A DNA stretch of 64,000 bases. Origin: Kalmanozyma brasiliensis GHG001. Lineage: Eukaryota; Basidiomycota; Ustilaginomycetes; Ustilaginales. Positions 31,901-40,643 of the stretch are shown in pieces. The stretch's first letter is position 1. Each line of letters opens with the position of its first letter. The position numbers and the translations under genes were made by a program. Where the stretch lies: assembly GCF_000497045.1 (NCBI RefSeq), contig NW_015961970.1, forward strand, positions 930,802 through 994,801. The letters are read 5' to 3'. Below the pieces are notes generated by a model. It searched no databases. It saw nothing but the letters and a program-made list of their open reading frames with translations, and had not been told where the DNA came from.

Positions 31901-32441
31901 CGGGACCCAGCCGCTGTTCGCGATCCGGTTGTGAATGCTCACGGGTGTGGCGAGGTGGACTGAGGGGACTGCTGGACCTCTCGGCCTCGGTGCTCTGCTG
32001 AAGTCGCCTTCGGCTGCCAGCCGCAGGAGAGCCCGGCACCGCGCCCGCCGAGTTGATCGACGAGGATTTGGCAGCGCTCAAGGGAAGGCCATGTGCGCGT
32101 TCGAGTTCGGCACATCTAGCTTTGAGGTTTTCGTTCTCCTTGCGGATGCGGCCCATGAGGTTCCAGATGCGCACATTTTCGGAAGAGAGCTTGGCGTTGT
32201 CTAGACAGAACTGGTTGCGCTCGGCCAGGACTCGATCCAATGCAGCGACGTGATCGGAGTTGGCACGAGCTAGCACATCGTCGAGAGCGATAGGCGTAGG
32301 TGCAGGCGTGCCGGTGGAGCGGGTGCCCGAAGCGGGAGCGTAGCGGCTGGACGAGCCGTGGGAAGCGGTCGAGTGGGCATCGGCTGCGTGGATGTGGTCG
32401 TCGACGCCGAAGCGAGGCGGTCTCGCTGGGATGCTCGCCAT
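28974..32441 (-). CDS. BEM3: PX-PH-RhoGAP protein, Bem3 type
   Basis: GTPase-activating protein for a Rho-type GTPase (Cdc42/Rho1 class), acting at membranes in polarised growth. 1155 residues from ATG 32441 (MASIPARPPRFGVDDHI). A coiled coil at about 55-120 (VLAERNQFCLDNAKLSSENV) is followed by a long Ser/Pro/Gln linker. The PX domain at about 390-525 contains KVDQRKALLEIYLQSLM. The PH domain at about 535-650 contains EGFLTKKGQNLGRWVTRFYV. The RhoGAP domain at about 840-1030 has the arginine finger in EEGIYRLSGSSAVI and then LLKTFLRELP and NVGIVFSP. PX-PH-RhoGAP is the Bem3 order. The frame is open 15 codons above the ATG to a likely acceptor near 32489, so an extra 5' exon cannot be excluded. 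Alternate-frame readings of 496 residues within the gene are shadows. Confidence 0.92.
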   Translation of the reverse strand: MASIPARPPRFGVDDHIHAADAHSTASHGSSSRYAPASGTRSTGTPAPTPIALDDVLARANSDHVAALDRVLAERNQFCLDNAKLSSENVRIWNLMGRIRKENENLKARCAELERAHGLPLSAAKSSSINSAGAVPGSPAAGSRRRLQQSTEAERSSSPLSPPRHTREHSQPDREQRLGPANTATGALNGTNHIYDSPLTSVDQGSSRTPQPVDYGADRSAQNGSQASIMQQRAAAQAQAQSISRSRPHHAPDDVTDPSAGHEDFEAIDRSSASGTDDGSHNMGGMPRAPAQERLRTPVQQQQPYSSPSAVPTSPYQPQVERPAETERSLLASGPNRNRAEAIPTMVPSSTSTRSLVNKVLPDDRMGRGLLSRKSKDDVPKRVLAPRLDSSLLRVASIKIQGTNYRSPDRGKDSISFFITVDILQPPASWGVSNMSSAEPTPPTSWTIEKSYSDIVGLDAKLRSKVGKKASQRLAPLPEKTLFKDHAPAKVDQRKALLEIYLQSLMVLELPDKDEVCTFLCTDVVPNRKSDPSATTKEGFLTKKGQNLGRWVTRFYVLRNSYLSYFETRGGAQIGSINIRDAQIGRQQKSAASSEQDENAYRHAFLILEKKDGGPDEPAHVARHVLCAESDEERDDWVDVLVRAIAELDGNSIDDLPSSPTRMMSKMSLSQNPSTPSRDGPYSSRLPDAPFSPSVDNSMRQFAGHEMERGSSLGQDSSRNNSAHPNSLDSTATGRPAASSAATSLPQSASHRSFHEPRSPAMTRNADLQDAPGSPVPRRDSTGRPKAAISGPLNGAPIPAGYKFGGKEEGASDKKDDKKRFWQGFRGFGGNDKQHREPRPVFGVPLLEAIAISSSHEGLPLPSVVYRCIEYLEKRNAFMEEGIYRLSGSSAVIKTLKDRFNMEGDVDLLDENEFYDPHAIAGLLKTFLRELPTSVLTRELHMDFMRVNEIPDRVERVNELGYLVSQLPLANYSLLRTLCSHLIKIIEHSDVNKMTMRNVGIVFSPTLAIGAGIFALFLTEFDTVFETDANGEPAPRRIEEEVTTAGGDSSADMDGTIDAGSRRNKRNSAMYRESQMDKLLGLEGRTLSPRALEEDMSGIPDEPIDETWAAHAIARAERNGSAGQHQYDQQHLDGGEEQQQHQMHGAFQTPSTVVG

Positions 32442-34210
32442 GATGTTGGAGCGGAGGTCGGCAGCGGGATCGGATGTCGAAGCCAATGCTATGTAAGGTC
32501 AACTGTTCAGAGCGAGCGGGTGGCTTGCAAGGACACTAGGCGCTGCCGGCTCCCAAAAAAGTGGCGCTGGCGAGTGGTGGGGACAAAGGATAGGATGCGC
32601 AGCGCCACGGATATCTGAGACGCGCAGGCGGGGCAGACGGTGTGGGTTGTGATGACGGATGATAGCGGAAACGATCAAAGGACCGGCGGACGTGGATGGT
32701 GGTGGGGATGATCTTCTCGGAGCTGGAGTGTGCGATGGGACGGTCTACGCGCTTCTGCTGGTGAGAGAGGTGATGCATCTGTCCTCTCGAGAACGGAGTC
32801 GAGAGAGCAGCTCAGGCAGCGTGCAAATAAAGGTGAGGGAGTCCGAGCCCCGTTGCACGAGAATGCCCCTCGCCCAAAAGGGATAAAAGGAATAAAGCCA
32901 ATTCCGGTGACTGAGCGCGACCGGCCGCGGCTGGGAGAAGCGTGTCTGTCGGCCTGTCGCCTGCTCGCTTAGGCTCAGCGCCTGTGTTGCTTTGGCTCGT
33001 GTCTCAGAACGACAACAGACACACGTCAGCTGCCAGAACCGAAAGGGCACTAACTTGGCTTCCCGATGTCGAAGCTCTGTCTCGTCGTCGTGGAAGCGAC
33101 TAAGAAGGTCTTACACGTAGTCTTTCGAGCTTGTCGGGCTCGTGAATCATGCTGATGATGGTCGAGGCCAAGTTAAGGATCGACAGGGCAAGCCTGCGAG
33201 CAGAGCACGCCACAGTGTAGGAGCTTCAATGGCTGAATGCAAGTCGAAAATGAAAAGGGAAGAGGCTCGCCCATTGACCTGCGATTGGTATTCCACGATT
33301 ACCACTTTTGTGAAGCGAGCCAGCAGCTTGTTCCCAGCTGAGCTTGAAATCTTGGTGTAAGAGGCTTGATTGCATGAGCAGGCCAGCCTAGCCCACAACC
33401 CAAACGCCTGCACTGGCTGCGCCCAACTCATTGACTTTCTAGCTGCACAATTCGCCAAAGTGAGGTTGTCGTGTTCTCGGATCGCTTCCGGCGCTCTTAC
33501 AGGTCGGCAATGCCCGTCCTTTTGTCCGTCAATCTCAACGATAGGCAAATGCTCTGTGGCTGCAGAGCCTGAACGCCTTCACTGGCTCCCCTGACCATGT
33601 TTTCTGCAAAGGCGACTCATCTGCATGCAGATCCCGCACAAACATGGCTCTCCATCATCTGTAGAGGCTCAGAGCAACAATGCGACACCGCGTCACCCTG
33701 CCCTTTCAAGGCGCAGAACCGTGGCTTTGCAGATCACGTCCCCATTCTGCCAGCCATGGCTGACATGTGCCCTTCTCAGGTCCACGGAGGATGCTTCCCC
33801 CCTCCCCTAAACCTCGGGATGATGTTGGTCGCAGAAGATCATTTCTAGCTGTTAGATCTACAAAGCTGTTCTCTCCCGAAATCGCGTCGCCTGGACCCTG
33901 AATTGCAGCTGTCACATTTAAGATTTTGCGCGCGGCGAACCACTCGACAGGCACTTGAACAGTGTCTGTGTGCGCATGCATGCTGCTCCTCCTGCTGCGC
34001 CATGGTGGGGCTGCACTGCGCGGCACGGTATCTTGAGCTGAGTCCCTGAGGGCTAGACCAACATCACCTCCGCATCCTTGTCGAGCACCCCGTCTCACCC
34101 CGCAACAGACATCTTGGCTTCTCAAGACCCAGCTTCGCCCATCAGGAAGCATGCGAGGCAAGCATCACTCAGAGCCTGTTTGGTCTTGAGGCCACCGTCT
34201 CGATTCCGCC
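32442..34210. other. Divergent upstream region of the RhoGAP and CS-domain genes
   Basis: 1.77 kb. AT-rich TATA-like sequence (gggataaaaggaataaag) sits near 32880-32898. Two related short segments, aaacgcctgcactggctgc (33402-33420) and gaacgccttcactggctcc (33571-33589), occur 170 bases apart. No tRNA, transposon or coding signal is convincing; frames of 130-150 codons here lack codon bias. Confidence 0.45.
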
Positions 34211-36949
34211 ATGAGGACTCGCAACGACACCTGTCCACTATATGGCTGGACGTTTCATCAATCCCACGACCAGGCTACCGTTCTCTTCCTCGTCCCGCAA
34301 GCTGTGTCGGCCGATGACCTCGACATCCGCATCGCAAGCGATCACATCTCCGCATCTATACCCGGTCACCCACCCATCCTTCAAGCCAAGCTCTACGGCC
34401 GCGTCAGCACTGAGACCTCGACATGGAGGATAGCAGATCGAGATCGTGCTCGAAAGCGACGGAGTCGCTCTCTGGTCCGATCCTCTCAGCCGACCGCCTC
34501 CACCTCTGCTTCTGGCTCGGGCGACGGCGCGCAAAGCACTCCGCTCAATCCGCATCATGGCCATTCCATAGCGCAATCCCAGACCCTCTCGTCGGGCTCG
34601 CACGTCCGCGTCGATTCCTCGCCTGCATCGCAGTCAAGCTTGTCAGCTTCTGTCGTGTCGCTGCAGTCAGGCTCCAGCTATGAGCTCCTCTCGCATTCAA
34701 CGCCTTCGACGATTCCACTCAACTCTGCCGGTCCATCTACCGAGTGGTCAAGCGGCTCAAGCGATCCGGGTTCCTCCGATTCCGCCGAGGCCAGTCTGAA
34801 TCAGAGCCTCGTCTTGTCAGACCCAGGTGACCTTGGCCGTCGTTCGAGCGCAGCCGATCCATCAAGTCAGGTGACTGAACAATCCGGTCCAAAAAGGTCT
34901 CAGTCCATCTCCGATCTCGCCGCTTCTTCTTCCTCCGCATCTCCCTTGAGGGCAGGGTCGGATCCAGCTGAGAGCATTCAGGCCTCCCCTCGCAGCGGTC
35001 CGCCTGAAGTTCGTCTGGTTACCTTGCATCTTGACAAGATTGACGCTGGCATCTGGCCGCTTCTGGTCGTAGGTCCAGCACCGCTGCCAAGCGTGTCGCT
35101 TCCCGCCAGATTGACTAGACTTCTCGAGACGGACCTCCCGCGCCACGGCTACCTCACAGAAGCCTTCGTTCATGATCGCATCCAACAGCGTCGAGGTACT
35201 CGACATAAGCAGCAGCAGCGTAGTGCTGCCCAGCTGCAACTCAATCAGGCGCTCGAGGAGGCGCTGAGCGCCTTCGAAGGTGGCGATCGTGTCCTCGCTG
35301 CGATCCGAAGCGGTGCCGATCCTGCCTCCTACCATCAACTTGCTCGTTCTCGTCTTGATGATGGTTCTAGGAGTAGCATGGACAGCGACGATGATTTCGG
35401 TCCGAATACCAGCACGCTCAGCATTAACACCATCGGAAGCGACGAGAGCGCCACAGTCCTAGGCAGTCGAGTCGCCAGCCTCTCGGGGACATCGGCGGAT
35501 CTGTATCGTGCTCACGCCACTCTTACAAATGCGCAGGAGATTGAAGAGGAACGCGAAGAAGATGACGAGGTCTTGGAAGCTTGGAAGGAGCTCGAAGTGC
35601 TCGCAAGGTACAACATGGACCCTACCACGCTGTCCTTGATCGGATTGCAATTCGCCAACGGGTTCAGTACAACCAGAGCTCCGAACCTGGCTTTGCAGCT
35701 CACTCGGACTACCTCGTCGGGCATCCCAGATGGCTTTGAGTACTTTGCACGAGCTTGGAGGGCAGCCGATGTCAGTCTCGCCACCGAGCGCCTGGTCCAC
35801 GACTTTTTGCCGTTGCTACCGTCCACACCGCAGGGTCCTGCCCCGCAAGATCTCAGTGCCCTGTATGCTCGACTGTCTGATACTGTCAAGCTCGCGACAG
35901 TGCACACAGCTGCGGCCTTGCCTGCCACCGCGGAGGTCATCGCAGACTTGCTCCGGGAGCTGCTTCATTCGCATTCCTACATGTCGCACCGACAACGACT
36001 GGTCGCATCTCTAGGAGGCCCGAAGGCATTGGCGCGTCTCTACGTATCGTATGCACGATTGCATCTTCCCTCGCTAGCTTCGAACCGATCTCCTCTCGCC
36101 TTCCCGTACGGCCAATTGACCAGTCCTTTTGTCAGCGGTGGACATACGGGCATGCATCCAGCCAGCTTTCCTCCACGATTGTCAAGCCGCAGGCCGACAT
36201 CCTCGTCCTCGAGTCGCACGCCCAGCGTGGCCTCTATCCCGTTCGGCGCGGCCGAAGGCGGTGCTGCTTCTCCCGCCAAAAGCACCTCAGCACCGAACTC
36301 CCCCACTGTGGCGGATATAGGCAGGATGGTCTCGCCAGATCACGCAGCTGGCCAAGCTGGCACTTCGCGACTCGACTTTTCCGACTTCCTCATGCACACC
36401 GATCACACCTCAGTAACCCAACCGCCTGCGTTCTACTTCTTCCGCGAAGCCTTTCTCCTCGACAGCGACGTTGCGCTTCAGATCCACCGCGACGAGTGGG
36501 CCGAGGCCATCGTCCTCGCCGTCGAACACGAGGGCGCCCGCCTTGCCGAAGCGGAAGCCCTTGCGCAAGCCGAAGAGATGGGCAGCCTTGCCGGCGACAG
36601 CGGCAGTGGCGAGCTCACCTTTGAGAGCGACAGCGAGGCGCAGCGACGTCGTGCGCTGCGACGGTCCAAGCTGCGTGCCTCGAACACCAGCGGCGGCGGT
36701 GGCGGTGGGCTGTTCAACCTGGCCTGGCTCAAGAGCGCCGATGCCGCCGAAGCCAGCCGCAAGCGCAGCGGCAGACCGACCCGCAAACGCCGCAAGGAGC
36801 GAAGGACGGCCAAGAGCCGGGCGAGCGAGGAGGCCGGCATGATCAACTTTGTCAGCGGCGCGGCATTGTTGGGTGTCGCGCTGGCGGGTAGCGTCGCTGC
36901 GCTGGGATGGTGGAGACGCACCAGCGCCGCGCTGAACTCTTCCGCTTAG
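34211..36949 (+). CDS. CS-domain protein with C-terminal membrane anchor
   Basis: A single exon of 912 residues. Residues about 8-75 form a CS (CHORD-SGT1/p23-type) domain: CPLYGWTFHQSHDQATVLFL, ISASIPGHPPILQAKLYGRV, then STETSTWRI, the same strand order as NudC and p23. CS domains bind Hsp90 or client proteins. A basic, Ser-rich segment follows to about 260. A helical middle (about 430-640) includes EEEREEDDEVLEAWKELEVL and FEYFARAWRAADVSLATERL. A basic stretch (RKRSGRPTRKRRKERRTAK) precedes a single hydrophobic segment near 880-900 (FVSGAALLGVALAGSVAALG) just before the end, so it should be tail-anchored with the CS domain in the cytosol. I do not recognise a named orthologue; an organelle-surface co-chaperone is the simplest guess. 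Confidence 0.78.
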   Translation: MRTRNDTCPLYGWTFHQSHDQATVLFLVPQAVSADDLDIRIASDHISASIPGHPPILQAKLYGRVSTETSTWRIADRDRARKRRSRSLVRSSQPTASTSASGSGDGAQSTPLNPHHGHSIAQSQTLSSGSHVRVDSSPASQSSLSASVVSLQSGSSYELLSHSTPSTIPLNSAGPSTEWSSGSSDPGSSDSAEASLNQSLVLSDPGDLGRRSSAADPSSQVTEQSGPKRSQSISDLAASSSSASPLRAGSDPAESIQASPRSGPPEVRLVTLHLDKIDAGIWPLLVVGPAPLPSVSLPARLTRLLETDLPRHGYLTEAFVHDRIQQRRGTRHKQQQRSAAQLQLNQALEEALSAFEGGDRVLAAIRSGADPASYHQLARSRLDDGSRSSMDSDDDFGPNTSTLSINTIGSDESATVLGSRVASLSGTSADLYRAHATLTNAQEIEEEREEDDEVLEAWKELEVLARYNMDPTTLSLIGLQFANGFSTTRAPNLALQLTRTTSSGIPDGFEYFARAWRAADVSLATERLVHDFLPLLPSTPQGPAPQDLSALYARLSDTVKLATVHTAAALPATAEVIADLLRELLHSHSYMSHRQRLVASLGGPKALARLYVSYARLHLPSLASNRSPLAFPYGQLTSPFVSGGHTGMHPASFPPRLSSRRPTSSSSSRTPSVASIPFGAAEGGAASPAKSTSAPNSPTVADIGRMVSPDHAAGQAGTSRLDFSDFLMHTDHTSVTQPPAFYFFREAFLLDSDVALQIHRDEWAEAIVLAVEHEGARLAEAEALAQAEEMGSLAGDSGSGELTFESDSEAQRRRALRRSKLRASNTSGGGGGGLFNLAWLKSADAAEASRKRSGRPTRKRRKERRTAKSRASEEAGMINFVSGAALLGVALAGSVAALGWWRRTSAALNSSA

Positions 36950-37188
36950 CCGCTCTTCGACTAATCCCGGCTCTGCTACTCGCCGCAATTACGACCGCTT
37001 CCTCGGTTCTTTGAACAACCGCACATTTCTCCTGAACTCACGATCTTACCTTTGACCATCTGTACCCATACCCCTTTTGTCCTTTGTCCTGTCTTGTTCG
37101 CACTCGCACGCTCTCGCAATGTTTCACGCACCTTCCCGTCCATGATGTGTTCGCACGTGTGTCGGCTTGCATTGCTTCGTGCCGACCA

Positions 37189-40100
37189 TCACAGGCCAAT
37201 CCAAGAGCTCCTGCCACCAGGATTGTGCAGTCGGGTCATACCGATTTTGACCCTTGTCTGAGGCTGTCCTGCGATGACACTGTCCCTCGCCCCCGCCGAA
37301 CCCTCGACTTGATGGTGCGTCAAGCTGACACTCGGGATCCTCGGCGTCTGTGGGGCATTTCCAAAGTTCCCTCCCTCAGCCACCCCGTTCGACCCAACAG
37401 ACGAGCTCGCATCCAACGAAATCGGTCTCGCACCCCTCCCGTCCAACGTGAGGAACGACTCTGCGGACCACTCGTACCACACCCTCTCGCCATTGGTCAA
37501 TCTCCACATGTGCACATCCAACTCTGCGCCCGCTGGCAAATACAGCGGTTCGCGGAAGGGAAAGTAGATCGGGAACCAACTCAACATGTCCTTCGACCCC
37601 CTAACCGGATCCGGGTGGATCGACAGCACGACGTTATCGTACAGATGCGCCTCGAAGTACCCCGCCAGCCCATGGCAGGTGGACGGCTGCGCGATGTGAA
37701 ACGTGTGTTTGGCCGAACGAATGTTGTGCCCGTTCGAAGATGGGAGGCCTGTTTCGTCGTAGACCAGCGGTGTGAGGGACGACGGGCGATGTTCGAACGT
37801 CCACGATTCTTGGACGGGCTCGGAGTTGGATCGACCACTACCCCGCGAGGCGAGAAGCGAGACGTTCTGGAAGAGCACGACGTAGGGCGTCTCGGCTGCT
37901 TTCTGTGCCGTCGAGGCCAGGGCGGCATTCGACCCGTTCAACACCTCTGTGTGGAGCTTCGATGACGATAGTGGCGACAGAAAGGCGGTGTACGAAGCCG
38001 GGATCGAGATGCCGTTCGGTTTGAGGAAGCGCATCGCACCATCTAGACACTCGGGGGAGAGCTCGTTGTCTCCGAAACTGCCGAGGAGCTCGCTGACGAC
38101 GATATCGGGTCGCTCGGCCATGCTGGTCGGTACGGGGTGACGACGCATGTCGCCGTGCTGAACACGTACTTGGTCGCCCCACTCGAGCGTCTGTCGCTCC
38201 TGCAGTGTCACCAGCGCGTTCGGGTTCTTCTCGAGCGCTACGAGTCGGATGGCGCGACCGGCTCGATCGGCCGCGTTGAGACACCGGTCCACCAGAGGTC
38301 CGCGACCGGCACCGCACACCCAGATCAGCGTGCTCGCTGTGACGGGCCGGTCGAGCAGCGCTTTGTACACTGCCTCCTCGTACAGCGCGTACTTGACCGG
38401 GTCGCGCTCGAACACCTCGTATGTCGTGCCCTCGAGATTGTCCATCAGCGGCTGGAGCGGTGCTTGGAGCCAATCGGTGTATCCGCGGGCGAACGAGTCT
38501 ACCGCTCCGTCGGGTGGTGTTGCCTTTTCCAAGTGACGCACGTACTGCAGATACGCCAGGGGTCCACCTCGCGAATGCGTGGGTGGGGGACTCTGAACGC
38601 CGCTTAGCACGACGGTGGGGTTTTTCTTGAACATGGAGCGGAAGAACGCCTGGGACGCCTTCGACAGCACAGGAAAACCCTTGGCGTTGGCGAGGTAGGA
38701 CGCAGAGGGCACCCAGAGCATGCTCACCGGCTCGGCCATCCAACGGGCCAGAATACTGGGTCCGGGCAAAGGGTGACCGAGGTCCAGGGCAATCTGGAGT
38801 CGCGTGTTGTAGGAGCACAGCTGTCGGATCTGCTCCCACGTCTCCCAGGCCCAGTCGTCTTCGGCGCGGAGCATGGCTGCTGACGAAGCAGCGCTGGCGT
38901 GCGAGGCTTGCGAGCTCGCCGATGCGGTGCTACCAGCGGTGGTGGAGGCTGTGAGTCCGTTTCGCCCTTGCTGACGGGAAAGGACCTTACTGAGCTGGTG
39001 CGGCGACGAGATGGGAAGCTGAATGGTGATGGTCATCCACGATCCGGCGGGAGCCGTCTCTGCACTGCCGCTGGAGAGGCAAGAATTGATCGCACGAGCG
39101 TAGTCGGCCAGGAAAGGTCGACGGGCGGGATCGGATGATGGGGGTGGGACGACAACATTGGAGATGCCGAGGTAGGAGGCATAGGCGAGCTCTTGTCGTA
39201 GGGCGAGTTCGCAATCGAGACGAACGCCCTCGTCGGGTGAATCCAGCTCGATCCATGGACTGGCAAGCGCAATGACGCCTTCGGTCTCTTCGAGCTTGGT
39301 CAGGTTGACTTCGGAGCGCTTGAATGCGGGTGCCTTTCGCCAATCTTCTGCCTCGCGGGCGATGTTTGCGAAGGTTTGACCCGCATTGGTGGTAGTAGGC
39401 GACGGCGAATGCCTTCCTCCATTAGCGGAAAAGCTATTGAGACCCTGTCGACTGCTGCTGCGAGCGAGTGAGGCTCCTCCTGCAGGCGTGTTCAGTGTCG
39501 GCACGGCAGATGCGGATGTGGAAGGCAGGTCGGCTGGATTGGCAAGGCAGAGTCGCTCCCATCGTTCCTTCCAGCGCCCGTTTGCGAGCTCGAGGACGAT
39601 CAGATCGTAGCCTTGTGAGCGTGAGAGAGTCAGGGTCTTTTGCGCCGGGCTGAGCCCGTTGAGGGCAGCGGCTGTGGTGGGAGTGAGGTCGGCGGTAAGT
39701 CCGAGCGCTGCTGGTGCGGGTCCCGTGGCTGTGTTGAGTGCATTGGCGTGTGACGCTTCGGGGAGCGTGGGAAGTGCCTGGACATTCTGCTGGATGTGTG
39801 AGCGCCGATTCGGGTTGCCCGACAGAGGAGCCGTACTGCCTTGGGCTGAGTTGACCTGGTCGACGGCTGAGGTAGGAACGTGCAGAGCGATGGATAGAGG
39901 TGGTCTTGAAGTGCTTTCTGTGCCGTTGGTCTGCAAGGTGGCCTCCACCGCTGCCATACTAGAAGACGGCATGGTGAAGGACGGTGTCGGTCGGACGGCA
40001 GGGCCGAGGTCAAGACGTGATTGCGGGCGCAGCGGTCGAGGTGATGATGAATAGGCGACGGACGGTTCCGTAACGCCGCGATGAGGTCCAGCGACGAGCC

Positions 40101-40200
40101 TCCGAGTCCAGGGGTGATATGATGTGATGTCGCAAAGTGATGGATCCTCGGAAGGCTGCTTGAAGGAATGAACAGCGAGACCAACACCTCCAAAAAACAT
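37189..40200 (-). CDS. SKB1: Protein arginine N-methyltransferase 5 (Skb1/Hsl7)
   Basis: Type II arginine methyltransferase making symmetric dimethylarginine on histones, Sm proteins and others; in yeasts it also links morphogenesis to the cell cycle. A single exon gives 1003 residues from ATG 40200. The N-terminal TIM-barrel region contains WMAEPVSMLWVPSASYLANA. The SAM-binding domain has WVCGAGRGPLVDRCLNAADR (about 623-642). The substrate-binding double-Glu loop reads VSELLGSFGDNELSPECLDG (about 700-719), followed by the beta-barrel. Typical PRMT5 is about 640 residues; this one is enlarged by Ser/Ala-rich inserts and a long N-terminus. The internal ATG at 39972 (927 residues) may be the real start, since the first 75 residues look weakly coding. 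It is divergent from SPT2 by 443 bases. Confidence 0.93.
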   Translation of the reverse strand: MFFGGVGLAVHSFKQPSEDPSLCDITSYHPWTRRLVAGPHRGVTEPSVAYSSSPRPLRPQSRLDLGPAVRPTPSFTMPSSSMAAVEATLQTNGTESTSRPPLSIALHVPTSAVDQVNSAQGSTAPLSGNPNRRSHIQQNVQALPTLPEASHANALNTATGPAPAALGLTADLTPTTAAALNGLSPAQKTLTLSRSQGYDLIVLELANGRWKERWERLCLANPADLPSTSASAVPTLNTPAGGASLARSSSRQGLNSFSANGGRHSPSPTTTNAGQTFANIAREAEDWRKAPAFKRSEVNLTKLEETEGVIALASPWIELDSPDEGVRLDCELALRQELAYASYLGISNVVVPPPSSDPARRPFLADYARAINSCLSSGSAETAPAGSWMTITIQLPISSPHQLSKVLSRQQGRNGLTASTTAGSTASASSQASHASAASSAAMLRAEDDWAWETWEQIRQLCSYNTRLQIALDLGHPLPGPSILARWMAEPVSMLWVPSASYLANAKGFPVLSKASQAFFRSMFKKNPTVVLSGVQSPPPTHSRGGPLAYLQYVRHLEKATPPDGAVDSFARGYTDWLQAPLQPLMDNLEGTTYEVFERDPVKYALYEEAVYKALLDRPVTASTLIWVCGAGRGPLVDRCLNAADRAGRAIRLVALEKNPNALVTLQERQTLEWGDQVRVQHGDMRRHPVPTSMAERPDIVVSELLGSFGDNELSPECLDGAMRFLKPNGISIPASYTAFLSPLSSSKLHTEVLNGSNAALASTAQKAAETPYVVLFQNVSLLASRGSGRSNSEPVQESWTFEHRPSSLTPLVYDETGLPSSNGHNIRSAKHTFHIAQPSTCHGLAGYFEAHLYDNVVLSIHPDPVRGSKDMLSWFPIYFPFREPLYLPAGAELDVHMWRLTNGERVWYEWSAESFLTLDGRGARPISLDASSSVGSNGVAEGGNFGNAPQTPRIPSVSLTHHQVEGSAGARDSVIAGQPQTRVKIGMTRLHNPGGRSSWIGL

Positions 40201-40643
40201 CAAAAAAGCCACATTTCCGAAATTTTCTGTTGCTTTCCGTCACGCGGTGGGGCGCGAAGCCGTGGAATGAAGGCAGCCTGCAGCCGAGACGCAGACAGCT
40301 GAGCCCGATTCACGGTTCGAGGCTCGAGACTCGAATGCACCGCAAACATAGCAAACCAACCCAACTTAAGCTGAGGCTTTTCTTCCCCATCCCACCCTGT
40401 CCATCCTCCAACACTTCCAAGCTATCTCGTCTGTTGCTCCAGACCTTGCCTCCTCATCAGCAAGGGCAGTGAGCAGGGAGAGCAGCTCTCGCGTTCTCGA
40501 TGCCGCCAGCACTCGTATGAACGGGTCCGATCTGCCTCCGTGCTTGGGCCACTCATCGGTGTCTTCCGCAGTCGGACTGGGTCGAGCTGCGACCGTGACG
40601 GCACCTTTCCGAGCCAGTCATCCATTCTCTCCAGTCGCTCATC
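40201..40643. other. Divergent upstream region of PRMT5 and SPT2
   Basis: 443 bases separating two chromatin-related genes transcribed in opposite directions. C/T-rich on the SPT2 side. No clear TATA box and no coding signal. Confidence 0.5.

Noticed and set aside
30452..31942. 496-codon frame within the RhoGAP gene in another frame of the same strand
   Set aside because: Ser/Arg/Thr-rich out-of-frame reading of PX/PH coding sequence; no independent start context or motif.
33147..33548. 133-codon minus-strand frame in the RhoGAP/CS gap
   Set aside because: No codon bias, no motif, and it lies in an ordinary divergent promoter region.
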